Origin: Gammaproteobacteria bacterium
GTDB lineage: Bacteria; Pseudomonadota; Gammaproteobacteria; GCA-001735895
Assembly: GCA_024763185.1 (NCBI GenBank)
Contig: JANTFY010000003.1
Location: 1-35,064, forward strand
DNA length: 35,064 nt
Direction: 5' to 3'
Positions within the stretch are counted from its first letter, which is position 1; the number at the start of each line of letters is the position of its first letter. The translations under genes and the position numbers were made by a program. Under the pieces are notes generated by a model. The model searched no databases and was not told the origin of the DNA. It worked only from the letters and a program-made list of their open reading frames with translations. Below are positions 10,366-19,523 of this stretch, one piece after another.

Positions 10366-11661
10366 ATGAGTGCACTCAATCTACCTTCAGTACCCCATTT
10401 AATAACCGCCAACGCTCATCCTATTGAAGAAATCGAGCGTCACATCCTGGATCACCAGGACGATATTGAAATCTGGTTAAGACAACAATTTAACAACACT
10501 CCGGCCCCGTTCTATGCCAGCGTGGACCTGAGAAATGCAGGCTTCAAGCTGGCCCCGGTAGACACCAATCTTTTTCCAGCTGGTTTTAATAATTTAAACC
10601 CAGCCTCCAAGCCACTGTGCATCCAGGCCATACAGGTTGCACTCGAACACTTTTGCCCCGAGGCCAAAGGTCTCCTGATCATCCCGGAAAGCCATACGCG
10701 CAACCTTTTTTATCTGGAGAATGTCGCCACCATCCAGGAATACGTCAGCCTGGCCGGTTATCGTTGTTACCTTGGCAGCTTGCGCGATGACATCCAAAGC
10801 GCCAGCACCATTAACCTGCCATCCGGGAGAGAAATCATTCTTCACCCCATCGAAAGGCACGGTGACTACATAAGTATAGGCGACTTTACGCCATGTGCAG
10901 TGTTATTAAACAACGATCTGTCCGGTGGACGTCCGCAAGTTCTTGAAGGCATCAATCAGGCCATCATCCCCCCTCTGGATCTGGGCTGGTCCAATCGTTA
11001 CAAATCCGACCATTTTCAGCTCTATGATGAGGTTGCCAACAGTTTTGCAAACCTTATAGACATAGACCCCTGGTTGATTAATCCGCTGTTCAAAAACTGC
11101 GGCGCGATTGATTTTATGAAACGGGAAGGCGAGGACTGTCTGGCAGAAAATACCGAATCCCTGCTTGCCCGTATCCAGAAAAAATACGATGAATACGGCA
11201 TAGAAGACAAACCTTATATTGTCATCAAGGCCGATCAGGGTACTTATGGCATGGGCGTGATGGTGGCATCCTCGGCCGATGATGTAAGGCAACTGAACCG
11301 CAAACAACGAACCAAAATGTCGGCTTCCAAAGAAGGAGGGGATACTTCAGAGGTGATTCTGCAGGAAGGCGTACCGACCCGTGAGACCTGGGGCGACAAT
11401 AAACTCACGGCGGAACCGGTCGTCTACATGATCGACCATTACGTGGTTGGAGGGTTCTACCGTATGCATTCGAAAAAAAGTGCCACCGACAACCTCAACT
11501 CTCCCGGCATGTCCTTCGAACCCCTGGCGTTTGCCGAAGCCTGTAACACGCCGGACAAACAGCTGGCGGATGATGCCTGCCCCAATCGCTTTTATGCCTA
11601 TGGCGTGATCGGTCGCCTGGCGTTGTTGACAGCAGCGCGGGAAATTAAAGCCGCCAATTAA
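10366..11661 (+). CDS. gshA: Glutamate-cysteine ligase, Acidithiobacillus-type (TIGR02049/GshA family)
   Basis: 431-aa enzyme that joins glutamate and cysteine with ATP, the first step of glutathione synthesis in the cytosol. I recognise the family from FYASVDLRNAGFKLAPVDTN, NPASKPLCIQA, LIIPESHTRN and the C-terminal ATP-site-like string KADQGTYGMGVMV. This family is unrelated in length and sequence to E. coli GshA (about 518 aa). It is followed after 13 nt by gshB, completing the pathway. There is no clear Shine-Dalgarno before the ATG at 10366, but the protein start aligns with a natural N-terminus and the region upstream is AT-rich and non-coding. Confidence 0.9.
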   Translation: MSALNLPSVPHLITANAHPIEEIERHILDHQDDIEIWLRQQFNNTPAPFYASVDLRNAGFKLAPVDTNLFPAGFNNLNPASKPLCIQAIQVALEHFCPEAKGLLIIPESHTRNLFYLENVATIQEYVSLAGYRCYLGSLRDDIQSASTINLPSGREIILHPIERHGDYISIGDFTPCAVLLNNDLSGGRPQVLEGINQAIIPPLDLGWSNRYKSDHFQLYDEVANSFANLIDIDPWLINPLFKNCGAIDFMKREGEDCLAENTESLLARIQKKYDEYGIEDKPYIVIKADQGTYGMGVMVASSADDVRQLNRKQRTKMSASKEGGDTSEVILQEGVPTRETWGDNKLTAEPVVYMIDHYVVGGFYRMHSKKSATDNLNSPGMSFEPLAFAEACNTPDKQLADDACPNRFYAYGVIGRLALLTAAREIKAAN

Positions 11662-11674
11662 ACGAGCACAGCAA

Positions 11675-12649
11675 ATGACCCAAGCCAGGCAACCTAAACT
11701 GGGCATCATCATGGATGCCATAGAATCCATCAAACCCTATAAAGACAGCAGTTTTGCCATGCTGCTGGAAGCACAAAATAGGGGGTGGACGATTTATTAC
11801 ATGCTTCAGCACGACTTGTATATGGAGAACTCCATCAGTTATGCCGACTGCCAACTGATTAAGGTGACTGACTCAAACCACGATTACTACCAGTTGACCA
11901 CCACCCAGACCATTGCTCTCAGCGATCTTGACGTTATCCTGATGCGCAAGGATCCGCCATTCGATCTGGAATACATCTACACCACTTACCTGCTCGAACA
12001 GGCGGAAGAACAGGGCACACTGGTCGTTAACAAAGCCCAGAGCCTGCGAGACTGTAATGAAAAACTATTCACGCGCGAATTTCCGCAGTGCTGTAGTCCA
12101 ACACGCGTCTCGCGCAAGCCAGCTCGCCTGCATGAGTTTTTATTGCAACACCAGGATATCATTATAAAACCGCTGGACGGCATGGGAGGGCGCTCCATCT
12201 TCCGTATCAAACAGGGCGATCCCAACACCAATGCCATTATTGAATCCGTTACGGAACACGGTAGCAAACAGGTCATGGTTCAGAAATTCATACCCGAAAT
12301 TGAAGCCGGTGATAAACGCATCCTGTTGATAGACGGAAAACCGGTTCCTTATGCACTGGCACGGATTCCGGCAAAAGGGGAAAACCGAGGCAACCTTGCC
12401 GCTGGCGCCACCTCAAAAGGGCAGCCACTGAGCGAAAGAGATTTGTGGATATGCCAGCAGATTGCCCCCAGTCTGCGCCGCAAGGGGCTGTTATTTGTCG
12501 GCATCGATGTGATCGGTGACTACCTGACCGAAATCAACGTCACCAGTCCAACCTGTATTCGCGAACTGGATAACGAATATAATCTCAACATCAGTGCCGA
12601 ATTATTTGACTGTATCGAAAACAGATTGAACAGCGCTAAAGTCGCCTGA
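11675..12649 (+). CDS. gshB: Glutathione synthetase
   Basis: 324-aa ATP-grasp ligase adding glycine to gamma-glutamylcysteine. Recognisable strings: LGIIMDAIESIKPYKDSS at the N-terminus, MRKDPPFD for substrate binding, IIKPLDGMGGRSIFR (ATP-grasp lysine and glycine-rich loop), GDKRILLIDGKPV, and LLFVGIDVIGDYLTEINVTSP with metal-binding Glu and Asn. Length is normal for bacterial GshB (about 315-320 aa). It is 13 nt downstream of gshA and probably in the same transcript. Confidence 0.96.
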   Translation: MTQARQPKLGIIMDAIESIKPYKDSSFAMLLEAQNRGWTIYYMLQHDLYMENSISYADCQLIKVTDSNHDYYQLTTTQTIALSDLDVILMRKDPPFDLEYIYTTYLLEQAEEQGTLVVNKAQSLRDCNEKLFTREFPQCCSPTRVSRKPARLHEFLLQHQDIIIKPLDGMGGRSIFRIKQGDPNTNAIIESVTEHGSKQVMVQKFIPEIEAGDKRILLIDGKPVPYALARIPAKGENRGNLAAGATSKGQPLSERDLWICQQIAPSLRRKGLLFVGIDVIGDYLTEINVTSPTCIRELDNEYNLNISAELFDCIENRLNSAKVA

Positions 12650-12713
12650 TACCCTTATCCACAAAATCTACTATATTTAGATCAAACCGACCTTGAATCC
12701 TTCCGATCAAATC

Positions 12714-13610
12714 ATGACAGATGCAAACCAAGCCGCACCCGCTACCCGAAAAATAGCAGCCAGTGATCGCCTCGGATTCACGCTGTTCCTGGCCTTGTCC
12801 GTGCACGTTATTTTCATTCTCGGGGTAGGATTCACCCAGTCCGATGCTAACCAATCCGATTCCACCCCCAGCCTGGAAATTATCCTTGCTAACAGCGAAA
12901 GCCTGGAAGAACCCGATGATCCGGATTACCTGGCGCAGACCAACCAGAAAGGCGGCGGTAACCAGGAAGAAAAAGCCCGTCCCAGCGCCGCCGTATCCGC
13001 AGCTACCCCGTTAGACCAGCAAGGCTTGTCGGATCGTTCGCAAACCCAGAAAACCGCGAACAGGGTTAAAATCGAAAAGATCTACTATATCAACCAAAGG
13101 TCTGCTCAACGCCAGATCGCCAAGGCCAAAATTAACGACAAGGCCACACCTAAAAACAAAAGCCTCGACGACATCCAACAGCAACAACGGGATATCGCCA
13201 GCCTGCGCGCCGAAATCCGCAAAATGACCTCGGCCTACGCCAAACGTCCGCGCGAAATCGTCTTAACTGCCAACACGCGCGAAGCGGTTGAGGCCGGATA
13301 CCTGGCCAGCTGGGTCAATAAAATTGAACACATCGGTAACCTGAATTACCCGGCCGAGGCCGAAGTCAACAAGATCGAAGGCAGCTTACGCCTCAATGTG
13401 CGCATTAACTCAGCCGGACAGGTGATCGATGTCACCGTCACCCATTCATCAGGAAAAACCATACTCGACCAGGCGGCCCGACGCATTGTCAAACTGGCTG
13501 AACCCTTTTCACCCTTTCCCGCCCGCCTAAAAGAAAAAGCGGACCAGATCGTCATCGTGCGGACCTGGGAATTCAATTCCAGCCAGTTCTCCACTCACGG
13601 CAAATCCTGA
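12714..13610 (+). CDS. TonB-like energy transducer (TonB3-type context)
   Basis: 298 aa from the ATG at 12714; the track starts at a TTG 21 nt earlier, and neither start has a good ribosome site. One membrane segment near the N-terminus (FTLFLALSVHVIFILGVGF), a polar Gln/Lys-rich periplasmic stretch with probable coiled coil (DIQQQQRDIASLRAEIRKM), and a C-terminal TonB fold of about 90 aa (YPAEAEVNKIEGSLRLNVRI, GKTILDQAARRIVKLAEPF). The Pro-Glu/Pro-Lys spacer of classical TonB is missing. In Pseudomonas the gene at this place, tonB3, was reported to be needed for twitching motility, which fits the pilus genes nearby. Stop and yqgE start overlap (TGATG). Confidence 0.85.
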   Translation: MTDANQAAPATRKIAASDRLGFTLFLALSVHVIFILGVGFTQSDANQSDSTPSLEIILANSESLEEPDDPDYLAQTNQKGGGNQEEKARPSAAVSAATPLDQQGLSDRSQTQKTANRVKIEKIYYINQRSAQRQIAKAKINDKATPKNKSLDDIQQQQRDIASLRAEIRKMTSAYAKRPREIVLTANTREAVEAGYLASWVNKIEHIGNLNYPAEAEVNKIEGSLRLNVRINSAGQVIDVTVTHSSGKTILDQAARRIVKLAEPFSPFPARLKEKADQIVIVRTWEFNSSQFSTHGKS

Positions 13611-14176
13611 TGCCCAGCAGCCACGATAACCTGGTAGGACAATACCTGCTGGCCACACCCAGCATTCAGGATCCTCTGTTCGCATCCAGCCTCGTGTTCA
13701 TGTGCGAACACAGCAAGGAAGGCAGCATGGGTGTCGTGGTTAACCATCTCTCTGACCAGACACTGGAAAACATCTTCAACCAACTGGACATTGAATGTGA
13801 ACATCAGGACATACTCGATATCCCCGTTTTTATCGGTGGACCGGTAAAATTACAACAGGGGTTCGTACTGCACAGCGCCCCTACGCAATGGGAAAAAACC
13901 ATCAATATCGGTGAAGGCATTTACCTGACCAGTTCGCGCGATATCCTTGAAGCCATTGCACATAATACCGGGCCGCAGAAATTCATCGTGTTACTGGGTT
14001 TCTCTGGCTGGTCCGCAGGACAACTGGAACAGGAACTGCAGGATAACGCCTGGCTCACCGCGCGCTCGAACCCTGACATTACCTTCAGTGCCGATATCGA
14101 CCACAAATGGCAGATGGCATTTGATACGCTCGGTTTTGATCTCGACTCCCTGTCGCCAATCAGCGGAAATGCATGA
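13610..14176 (+). CDS. YqgE/AlgH family protein (UPF0301, DUF179)
   Basis: 188-aa cytosolic protein of the widespread YqgE/AlgH family. Hallmarks: LVGQYLLATPSIQDPLFASSLVFMCEH near the start, GSMGVVVNHLSD, VFIGGPVKLQQGFVLH, and LGFSGWSAGQLEQEL. Biochemical role is not established; in Pseudomonas AlgH was linked to alginate regulation. It overlaps tonB by 1 nt and ruvX by 8 nt, so the three are translationally coupled. The yqgE-ruvX pair is conserved in many proteobacteria. Confidence 0.95.
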   Translation: MPSSHDNLVGQYLLATPSIQDPLFASSLVFMCEHSKEGSMGVVVNHLSDQTLENIFNQLDIECEHQDILDIPVFIGGPVKLQQGFVLHSAPTQWEKTINIGEGIYLTSSRDILEAIAHNTGPQKFIVLLGFSGWSAGQLEQELQDNAWLTARSNPDITFSADIDHKWQMAFDTLGFDLDSLSPISGNA

Positions 14177-14603
14177 ATCCCGCCCTGTCACGGTGCTTGG
14201 TTTTGATTACGGCACCCACTGGATAGGCTGCGCGGTCGGCCAGTCACACACCCGAACCGCTTCGCCGCTGCAACCCGTTAAAGTAATCAGGCAACAACCC
14301 GATTGGGACAAGATTGCACAATATATTAAAGACTGGCGGCCGGACCGACTGATTGTCGGCCTGCCCACCACCATGGCCGGTGAAGAACACGCCATGACAC
14401 AAAAAGCCAGGCGATTCAGAAACCAGCTGCAGGGACGTTTCAATATCAAAACCGAGCTGATTGACGAAAGGCTGACCACGCGCGAGGCCTGGCAAATTGT
14501 CGAGCAAAGCGCCCAGAAACAGCAATCAAAACCGCAGCTAGACTGCATTGCCGCAGTCTTAATCACCGAAACCTGGCTGAATGATCAATCGGGCCAAACC
14601 TGA
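14169..14603 (+). CDS. ruvX: RuvX/YqgF Holliday junction resolvase-like nuclease
   Basis: 144 aa from the ATG at 14169. The track begins this frame at 13947, but everything before 14169 overlaps yqgE and has no family similarity. RNase H-like fold: GFDYGTHWIGCAVGQ with the first catalytic Asp, IVGLPTTMAGEEH, IDERLTTREAW with the catalytic Glu, and LDCIAAVLITETW with the last Asp. YqgF proteins act in 16S rRNA 5'-end maturation in E. coli, and RuvX resolves branched DNA in other bacteria. Length matches the family (about 138 aa). It overlaps yqgE by 8 nt. Confidence 0.95.
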   Translation: MHESRPVTVLGFDYGTHWIGCAVGQSHTRTASPLQPVKVIRQQPDWDKIAQYIKDWRPDRLIVGLPTTMAGEEHAMTQKARRFRNQLQGRFNIKTELIDERLTTREAWQIVEQSAQKQQSKPQLDCIAAVLITETWLNDQSGQT

Positions 14604-14673
14604 TAAATGAAACTGTCCTGTGCCGCGCTGTCGACCCAACAGTAAAAAAACTAGGCAAGGTCGTAAAGATCAT

Positions 14674-14701
14674 TTTGCATCAACGACAAGTATGGTATAA
14701 A
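14674..14701 (+). promoter_or_regulatory. Candidate sigma70 promoter for pyrRBC'
   Basis: In the 129-nt gap after ruvX, TTTGCA (14674-14679) and TATAAA (14696-14701) are 16 nt apart and lie about 30 nt before the pyrR GTG. No Rho-independent terminator-antiterminator pair of the Bacillus PyrR type was visible in the short leader. Prediction from motif match and position. Confidence 0.4.
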
Positions 14702-14732
14702 GCGCCTAACTTCCAAGCCTGGCTATACACGA

Positions 14733-15233
14733 GTGACCGATTTATCTGTCGAAACACTGATCAACCAACTCACCGAGGCACTGGCTCCTTTATTTTATAC
14801 TGACGATCAACCCATCATCGTGGGCATAGAAACCGGTGGTTACCGCATCGCCCAGGCCCTGCACGAAAAGCTGAGCCCAGATACCGAGCTGGGCAAACTC
14901 AACATTACCTTTTATCGTGATGATTACACCAAGATCGGCCTGCACCCGACGGTAAAACCCTCCAGCCTACCCGGAACCATCGATGGCAAAACCATTGTGC
15001 TGGTGGATGACGTCCTGTATTCAGGGCGCACGATACGCGCCGCGATGAATGAACTGTTTGATTACGGTCGCCCCGAAAAAATCCTGCTCGTCATACTGGT
15101 AGACCGCGGCGGCCGCGAACTGCCTATCCAGGCCGACTTTATCGGTACCCGCCTGCCACTGGAGAACAACCAGCAAATAAAACTGGAAGGAACTGATGAG
15201 CTCAAACTCAGCATTCTGCACACTGACGATTGA
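14733..15233 (+). CDS. pyrR: PyrR: pyrimidine operon regulator / uracil phosphoribosyltransferase homologue
   Basis: 166 aa, GTG start at 14733. The type I phosphoribosyltransferase fold is shown by [14 protein letters not shown] and the PRPP loop [15 protein letters not shown] (residues about 86-100), followed by a basic-acidic hood region. In Bacillus PyrR binds mRNA and has UPRTase activity; in Pseudomonas it is reported to be regulatory only. Gene order ruvX-pyrR-pyrB-pyrC' is the Pseudomonas arrangement. The stop overlaps pyrB by 1 nt (TGATG). Confidence 0.95.
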   Translation: MTDLSVETLINQLTEALAPLFYTDDQPIIVGIETGGYRIAQALHEKLSPDTELGKLNITFYRDDYTKIGLHPTVKPSSLPGTIDGKTIVLVDDVLYSGRTIRAAMNELFDYGRPEKILLVILVDRGGRELPIQADFIGTRLPLENNQQIKLEGTDELKLSILHTDD

Positions 15234-16201
15234 TGAAAAACAACAACCTACAACTCAGCAGCGAAGGAAAACTCAAACACTTCCTCAGCATTGAAGGCCT
15301 TAACCATTCCATCCTGAGCGACATTCTCGATACAGCAGAATCCTTTACCTCCGTCACCGAGCGCAGTATCAAAAAGGTGCCCATATTACGTGGCAAAACG
15401 GTTGCCAACCTGTTTTTTGAAGCCAGCACACGAACCCGCTCAACCTTTGAACTGGCCGCCCAACGCCTGTCTGCGGATATACTCAACCTGAATATAGATA
15501 CCTCAGCCGCGGTCAAGGGCGAATCGCTGCTGGATACCCTGCACAATCTTGAAGCGATGCAGATTGACATGTTTGTCATTCGCCATCAGGACAGTGGCAG
15601 CGCACATTTTTTTGCCCAGCACGTGAACCCAGGGGTTAGCGTGTTAAATGCCGGTGACGGTCAACACGCACACCCCACCCAGGCCATGCTTGACATGTTT
15701 ACCATTCGTCGTCACAAACATCAGTTTGAGAACCTGACGGTGGCCATCGTCGGTGACATTAAACACTCACGCGTGGCCCGCTCTCAAATTCATGCGCTTA
15801 ACCTGCTCAATACCGGGCAGGTCAGGGTGGTAGCCCCACCCACGCTGCTACCGGAACAGGCCGAAACGCTCGGCGTACAGGTTTATCACAAGCTCAACAA
15901 GGGGCTCAAGGATGTCGATGTGGTCATCATGTTGAGACTGCAAAAAGAACGCATGACCGGGGCATTGTTACCCAGTGAAAAGGAATACTTTCGCCAGTAC
16001 GGGCTGACCGCAGAACGCTTAAAACTGGCCAAAGCGGATGCCATCGTGATGCATCCCGGGCCTGCCAACCGCGGCATAGAAATCGAATCCTCGGTCATGG
16101 ACGGCAATCAATCTGTCATTTTGCAACAGGTCACCTATGGCATCGCGGTTCGCATGGCCGTGATGTCGATGATCGTCTCCGGTGCGGTTGAATCTTCATG
16201 A
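15233..16201 (+). CDS. pyrB: Aspartate carbamoyltransferase catalytic chain
   Basis: 322 aa from the ATG at 15233; the track uses the TTG just before it. It condenses carbamoyl phosphate with aspartate in pyrimidine synthesis. Carbamoyl-phosphate loop [13 protein letters not shown] at about residues 61-73, [44 protein letters not shown] and [11 protein letters not shown] are all intact. There is no pyrI; instead pyrC' overlaps by 4 nt (ATGA), as in Pseudomonas, where ATCase is a dodecamer of PyrB and an inactive DHOase homologue. Confidence 0.97.
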   Translation: MKNNNLQLSSEGKLKHFLSIEGLNHSILSDILDTAESFTSVTERSIKKVPILRGKTVANLFFEASTRTRSTFELAAQRLSADILNLNIDTSAAVKGESLLDTLHNLEAMQIDMFVIRHQDSGSAHFFAQHVNPGVSVLNAGDGQHAHPTQAMLDMFTIRRHKHQFENLTVAIVGDIKHSRVARSQIHALNLLNTGQVRVVAPPTLLPEQAETLGVQVYHKLNKGLKDVDVVIMLRLQKERMTGALLPSEKEYFRQYGLTAERLKLAKADAIVMHPGPANRGIEIESSVMDGNQSVILQQVTYGIAVRMAVMSMIVSGAVESS

Positions 16202-17469
16202 AAACACACATAAAAAACGGTCGACTGGTAAACCCTGCCTCACAACGAGATGAAGTCGCTGATATTTTTATCGACAACCAGCTGGTCGTCGCCATTCGCA
16301 CCAAACCCGAAGGCTTTGCAGCCGATCAAACACTCGACGCCACCGACAAACTAATCATTCCCGGCCTGGTGGATGTGCAGTGCCGGGTACGCCAGCCTGG
16401 CTCCACCCAGAAAGCCAATACCAGCACCGAAACCAATGCGGCAGCTCATGGCGGTATCACCAACATTTGCATACCACCCGATGCCAACCCGGTGACCGAT
16501 AATGCGGCGGTGGTGGAATTGATCCATCACAACAACCAAAAAGCCGGCAACCGCTGTCACCTGTATACCATCGGTGCCCTAAGCAAGGGCTTGCAAGGTG
16601 AACAATTAAGCAACATGGGCACCCTTAAGCGCTCGGGCTGTATTGCCCTGAGCAATGCCCTGCACCCTTTTGCCAATAACCTGGTGCAACGCCGCGCCAT
16701 GGAATATGCATCCGGGCAGAACATGCTGGTGGTGATCCAGCCTTATGATCATGCGCTGTATGCCAATGGTTGTGCCCACGAGGGTGCACTCGCCACTCGA
16801 CTGGGACTGCCACCGATCCCGGAGGCTGCAGAAACTGCTGCACTGGCTCGGGACATTGAACTGGTTGCACAAACCGGCGCGAGAACCCATTTCGGACAGT
16901 TATCCTGTGCGCGTTCGGTAGAGAAGATTCGTAAAGCCAAAAAAGACGGCCTGCCGGTCAGTGCGGATGTGGCCATGCATCAGTTATTCCTGACCGAACG
17001 CGATATTAATGACTTTGACACCAATAAACTGACCATACCCCCCCTGCGTAGCGAAACAGATCGTGATGCGCTGCGTGAAGGCATCAGTGACGGCACAATC
17101 GATTGCATCTGTTCAGACCATCAACCGCATGATATTGATGCCAAACTTCAACCTTTTCCATCCGCCGAACCCGGCATCAGCGCGCTGGATGTCTTTTTAC
17201 CGCTGCTGTTTCGACTCATTGATGAAAACATCGTCAGCCTGCAACAGGCTCTGTCTTTAACCACTATAAATCCGGCGAAAATTTTTAAACTGCCCGCTGG
17301 ACAGATCGCTAGCGGAGAGCTGGCTGATCTGGTCATTGTAGACACAATGTGCCATTACCAATGCAATACTGCCGATTTTTATTCTGCCGGCAAAAACAAC
17401 GCGTTCCAGGGTTGGGACTTTTCAGCCCGGGCAGAAACCACCCTGGTTGCAGGCAAACTTATTCAATAA
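16198..17469 (+). CDS. pyrC': PyrC': catalytically dead dihydroorotase homologue, ATCase partner
   Basis: 423-aa amidohydrolase-fold protein. The metal-binding D-x-H-x-H-x-R of active dihydroorotase is replaced by DVQCRVR (residues about 59-65), so both His are lost; the later HaEd-type site reads IQPYDH, with Gln in place of His. The last motif, SDHQPHD, keeps its Asp. By analogy to Pseudomonas PyrC', it should be structural, holding PyrB trimers in the dodecamer. It overlaps pyrB by 4 nt, which supports stoichiometric expression. A working dihydroorotase must be encoded elsewhere. The stop codon directly abuts the stop of the converging EamA gene. Confidence 0.93.
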   Translation: MKTHIKNGRLVNPASQRDEVADIFIDNQLVVAIRTKPEGFAADQTLDATDKLIIPGLVDVQCRVRQPGSTQKANTSTETNAAAHGGITNICIPPDANPVTDNAAVVELIHHNNQKAGNRCHLYTIGALSKGLQGEQLSNMGTLKRSGCIALSNALHPFANNLVQRRAMEYASGQNMLVVIQPYDHALYANGCAHEGALATRLGLPPIPEAAETAALARDIELVAQTGARTHFGQLSCARSVEKIRKAKKDGLPVSADVAMHQLFLTERDINDFDTNKLTIPPLRSETDRDALREGISDGTIDCICSDHQPHDIDAKLQPFPSAEPGISALDVFLPLLFRLIDENIVSLQQALSLTTINPAKIFKLPAGQIASGELADLVIVDTMCHYQCNTADFYSAGKNNAFQGWDFSARAETTLVAGKLIQ

Positions 17470-18354
17470 CTATTCAGAGGTTTTCAGCGACAGCAAAATT
17501 CCGCTGGCTATGGCCAGGGCGCCGATGATGTGGTACCAGAATAATTGTTCACCCAGATAAACGATCGCCATCGCTGTTCCAAGCACCGGCATCAAGTGTA
17601 TAAATTGTCCGGCACTCGCGGCACCCACCAGCTTTACACCCTGATTCCACAGTAAAAATGCCCCGACGGAAGCAAATGCGGCGACATAAAATATGGTCAT
17701 CATGTTTGCAGCATTTAGCTGCAAAACCGGCTCATCAAAAACATTAAACCAATGGAACGGACCCAGGAACAACAGCCCGACAATCATATTGAATAACAGG
17801 AATGCCTGGGCGGAAAGTGCAGTGGGTCGCCAGCGCAAACTGATCGAGTAAACAGCCCACACAAAGGCCGCCGTTAATACCCACAAATCACCCTGGTTAA
17901 AAGACAGCGCCAACAGGTTTTCGAGGCTTCCGCGCATTACCAGCAGCAACACGCCGGCGCTGGAAATCACAATGCCGATCAATTTGATGCCGGAAATGGG
18001 TATACCCGGCTTGATTCGCGCCAGCAGGATAATCAACATCGGAATAAAACTATTGATCAACAAAGCGTTGGTCGCAGTAGACTGTTGCAGCCCCAGGTAA
18101 ACAAAAGTATTAAAGCAACTGACGCTTAACACGGACATAAATACCATGCGCACCAGGTTTTGCCGAATGACGCCCCATTCTGATAGCAGCAAGCGGATAC
18201 TGAAAGGTAAAAACAGCAGCAAGGCGACAGACCAGCGCCAGTAAGCCAGGGTGATGGGGGCGATATCGGATGCCATGGCCCGGCCCAGTACAAAGTTACC
18301 AGACCAGAACAAAGCCGAGCCGCTTAACATCAGGTAGGCCCAGTTTTTTGACAT
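17470..18354 (-). CDS. EamA/DMT-superfamily permease
   Basis: 294-aa inner-membrane protein with about ten hydrophobic segments arranged as two EamA repeats, starting YLMLSGSALFWSGNFVLGRAMA, a typical DMT signature, and with AAFASVGAFLLWNQGVKLVGAA and GEQLFWYHIIGALAIASGILLS in the second half. Substrate cannot be told from sequence; family members export amino acids or metabolites. Its start is 9 nt after the third pilT-family gene, so it may be the tail of that operon. The stop touches the pyrC' stop with no gap. Confidence 0.9.
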   Translation of the reverse strand: MSKNWAYLMLSGSALFWSGNFVLGRAMASDIAPITLAYWRWSVALLLFLPFSIRLLLSEWGVIRQNLVRMVFMSVLSVSCFNTFVYLGLQQSTATNALLINSFIPMLIILLARIKPGIPISGIKLIGIVISSAGVLLLVMRGSLENLLALSFNQGDLWVLTAAFVWAVYSISLRWRPTALSAQAFLLFNMIVGLLFLGPFHWFNVFDEPVLQLNAANMMTIFYVAAFASVGAFLLWNQGVKLVGAASAGQFIHLMPVLGTAMAIVYLGEQLFWYHIIGALAIASGILLSLKTSE

Positions 18355-18363
18355 GACAGGGAG

Positions 18364-19521
18364 CTAGTTATCCCTGGGCAGCGTCAATTCATCCGGAAAG
18401 GGTTGCTCATTCAGATTGTGCCGACTGTCACCCCGATGTTGCTCACCACCAAAGTTAATCTTCCATTCCAGGTTAGTGCTCGAATCCGCGTAGGCCAGCG
18501 CGCTTTTGATTGAAATCTTGTCGGCCTTGTATAAATCATACAGCGACTGATCGAAGGTCTGCATGCCCACGGTATCACCTTTCTCCATGATCTCCTTGAT
18601 TTCGTTGAAGTTACCTTCACGTAATAACTCGGCAATGTACGGCGTATTCATCATGATTTCGACGGCACAGGCGAGCTTGCCATCCATCGCCGGCACCAGG
18701 CGCTGGGAGATAACCGCTTTCAGGTTCAACGATAAGTCCATCAACAGCTGTTCACGCATATCAACCGGGAACATGTTCATCATCCGGTCCATGGCCTGGT
18801 TGGAGTTAACCGCATGCAGGGTCGTCAGGCACAAATGCCCGGTATCCGCGTAATTGATCGCCGCCTGCATGGTTTCACGGTCACGCGCCTCACCGATCAT
18901 GATCACTTCGGGTGCCTCACGCAAGGCTTCGCGCAGCGCATTTTCATAAGACAAGGTATCGATACCCACCTCGCGTTGCGAAATGACCGATTTATTATGC
19001 TTGAACACAAATTCAATCGGGTCTTCGATAGTCAGTATATGACCACCTTCGATGCCGTTTCGATGATTGATCATGGAAGCCAGCGTGGTCGATTTACCCG
19101 AACCGGTTGACCCCACCACCAGCACCAGGCCGGTTTTTTCCATGACAATTTTCTTCAAGATCTGCGGCAGCAACAATTGATCAATGGTCGGAATCTCCCA
19201 CTTGATGTAACGGATGACCATGGAAACTTCGGAACGCTGAATAAAGATATTAACCCGGAAGCGCCCGACGCCCACCAGGGTAAAGCCCAGGTTCAATTCG
19301 CGGTTGATTTCAAAATCGGTGACCTGCTCATCAGTCAACAGGCTGTAGGCCAGTTTTTGTACCTGCCCCGACTTGAGGGCATTTTTTGCCATGGGTCCGG
19401 TGCGCCCGTCCAGCTTCATATTGGGCGGCGCGCCGGTGACAAAAAACAGGTCAGAGGCCTGTTTTTCCGCCATTATTTTTAAATATGGCTCCAGAAGTTT
19501 GGTAGTGGGTTCACGACTCAT
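18364..19521 (-). CDS. PilT/PilU-family ATPase, second PilU-type paralogue
   Basis: 385-aa cytoplasmic hexameric ATPase of the pilus retraction family. Walker A GSTGSGKST (about residues 137-145), Asp box TIEDPIEFV, Walker B IMIGEARDRET and His box TGHLCLTTLHA are intact, so it should hydrolyse ATP. Length exceeds PilT (344 aa) and fits PilU, and the C-terminus is a polar tail (GEQHRGDSRHN). Compared with its neighbour it diverges in the substrate-side region (SEVSMVIRYIKWEIPT). It lies 2 nt after the upstream pilU gene. I treat it as a second PilU-type accessory motor; the precise role is unknown. Confidence 0.9.
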   Translation of the reverse strand: MSREPTTKLLEPYLKIMAEKQASDLFFVTGAPPNMKLDGRTGPMAKNALKSGQVQKLAYSLLTDEQVTDFEINRELNLGFTLVGVGRFRVNIFIQRSEVSMVIRYIKWEIPTIDQLLLPQILKKIVMEKTGLVLVVGSTGSGKSTTLASMINHRNGIEGGHILTIEDPIEFVFKHNKSVISQREVGIDTLSYENALREALREAPEVIMIGEARDRETMQAAINYADTGHLCLTTLHAVNSNQAMDRMMNMFPVDMREQLLMDLSLNLKAVISQRLVPAMDGKLACAVEIMMNTPYIAELLREGNFNEIKEIMEKGDTVGMQTFDQSLYDLYKADKISIKSALAYADSSTNLEWKINFGGEQHRGDSRHNLNEQPFPDELTLPRDN

Positions 19522-19523
19522 GC

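Noticed and set aside
13947-14168. N-terminal extension of the ruvX ORF in the track
   Set aside because: It overlaps yqgE in another frame and has no RuvX similarity; the ATG at 14169 gives the normal length.
18364-19521. Third PilT-family gene as a decaying pseudogene
   Set aside because: Full length, no stop or frameshift, and all ATPase motifs are intact.
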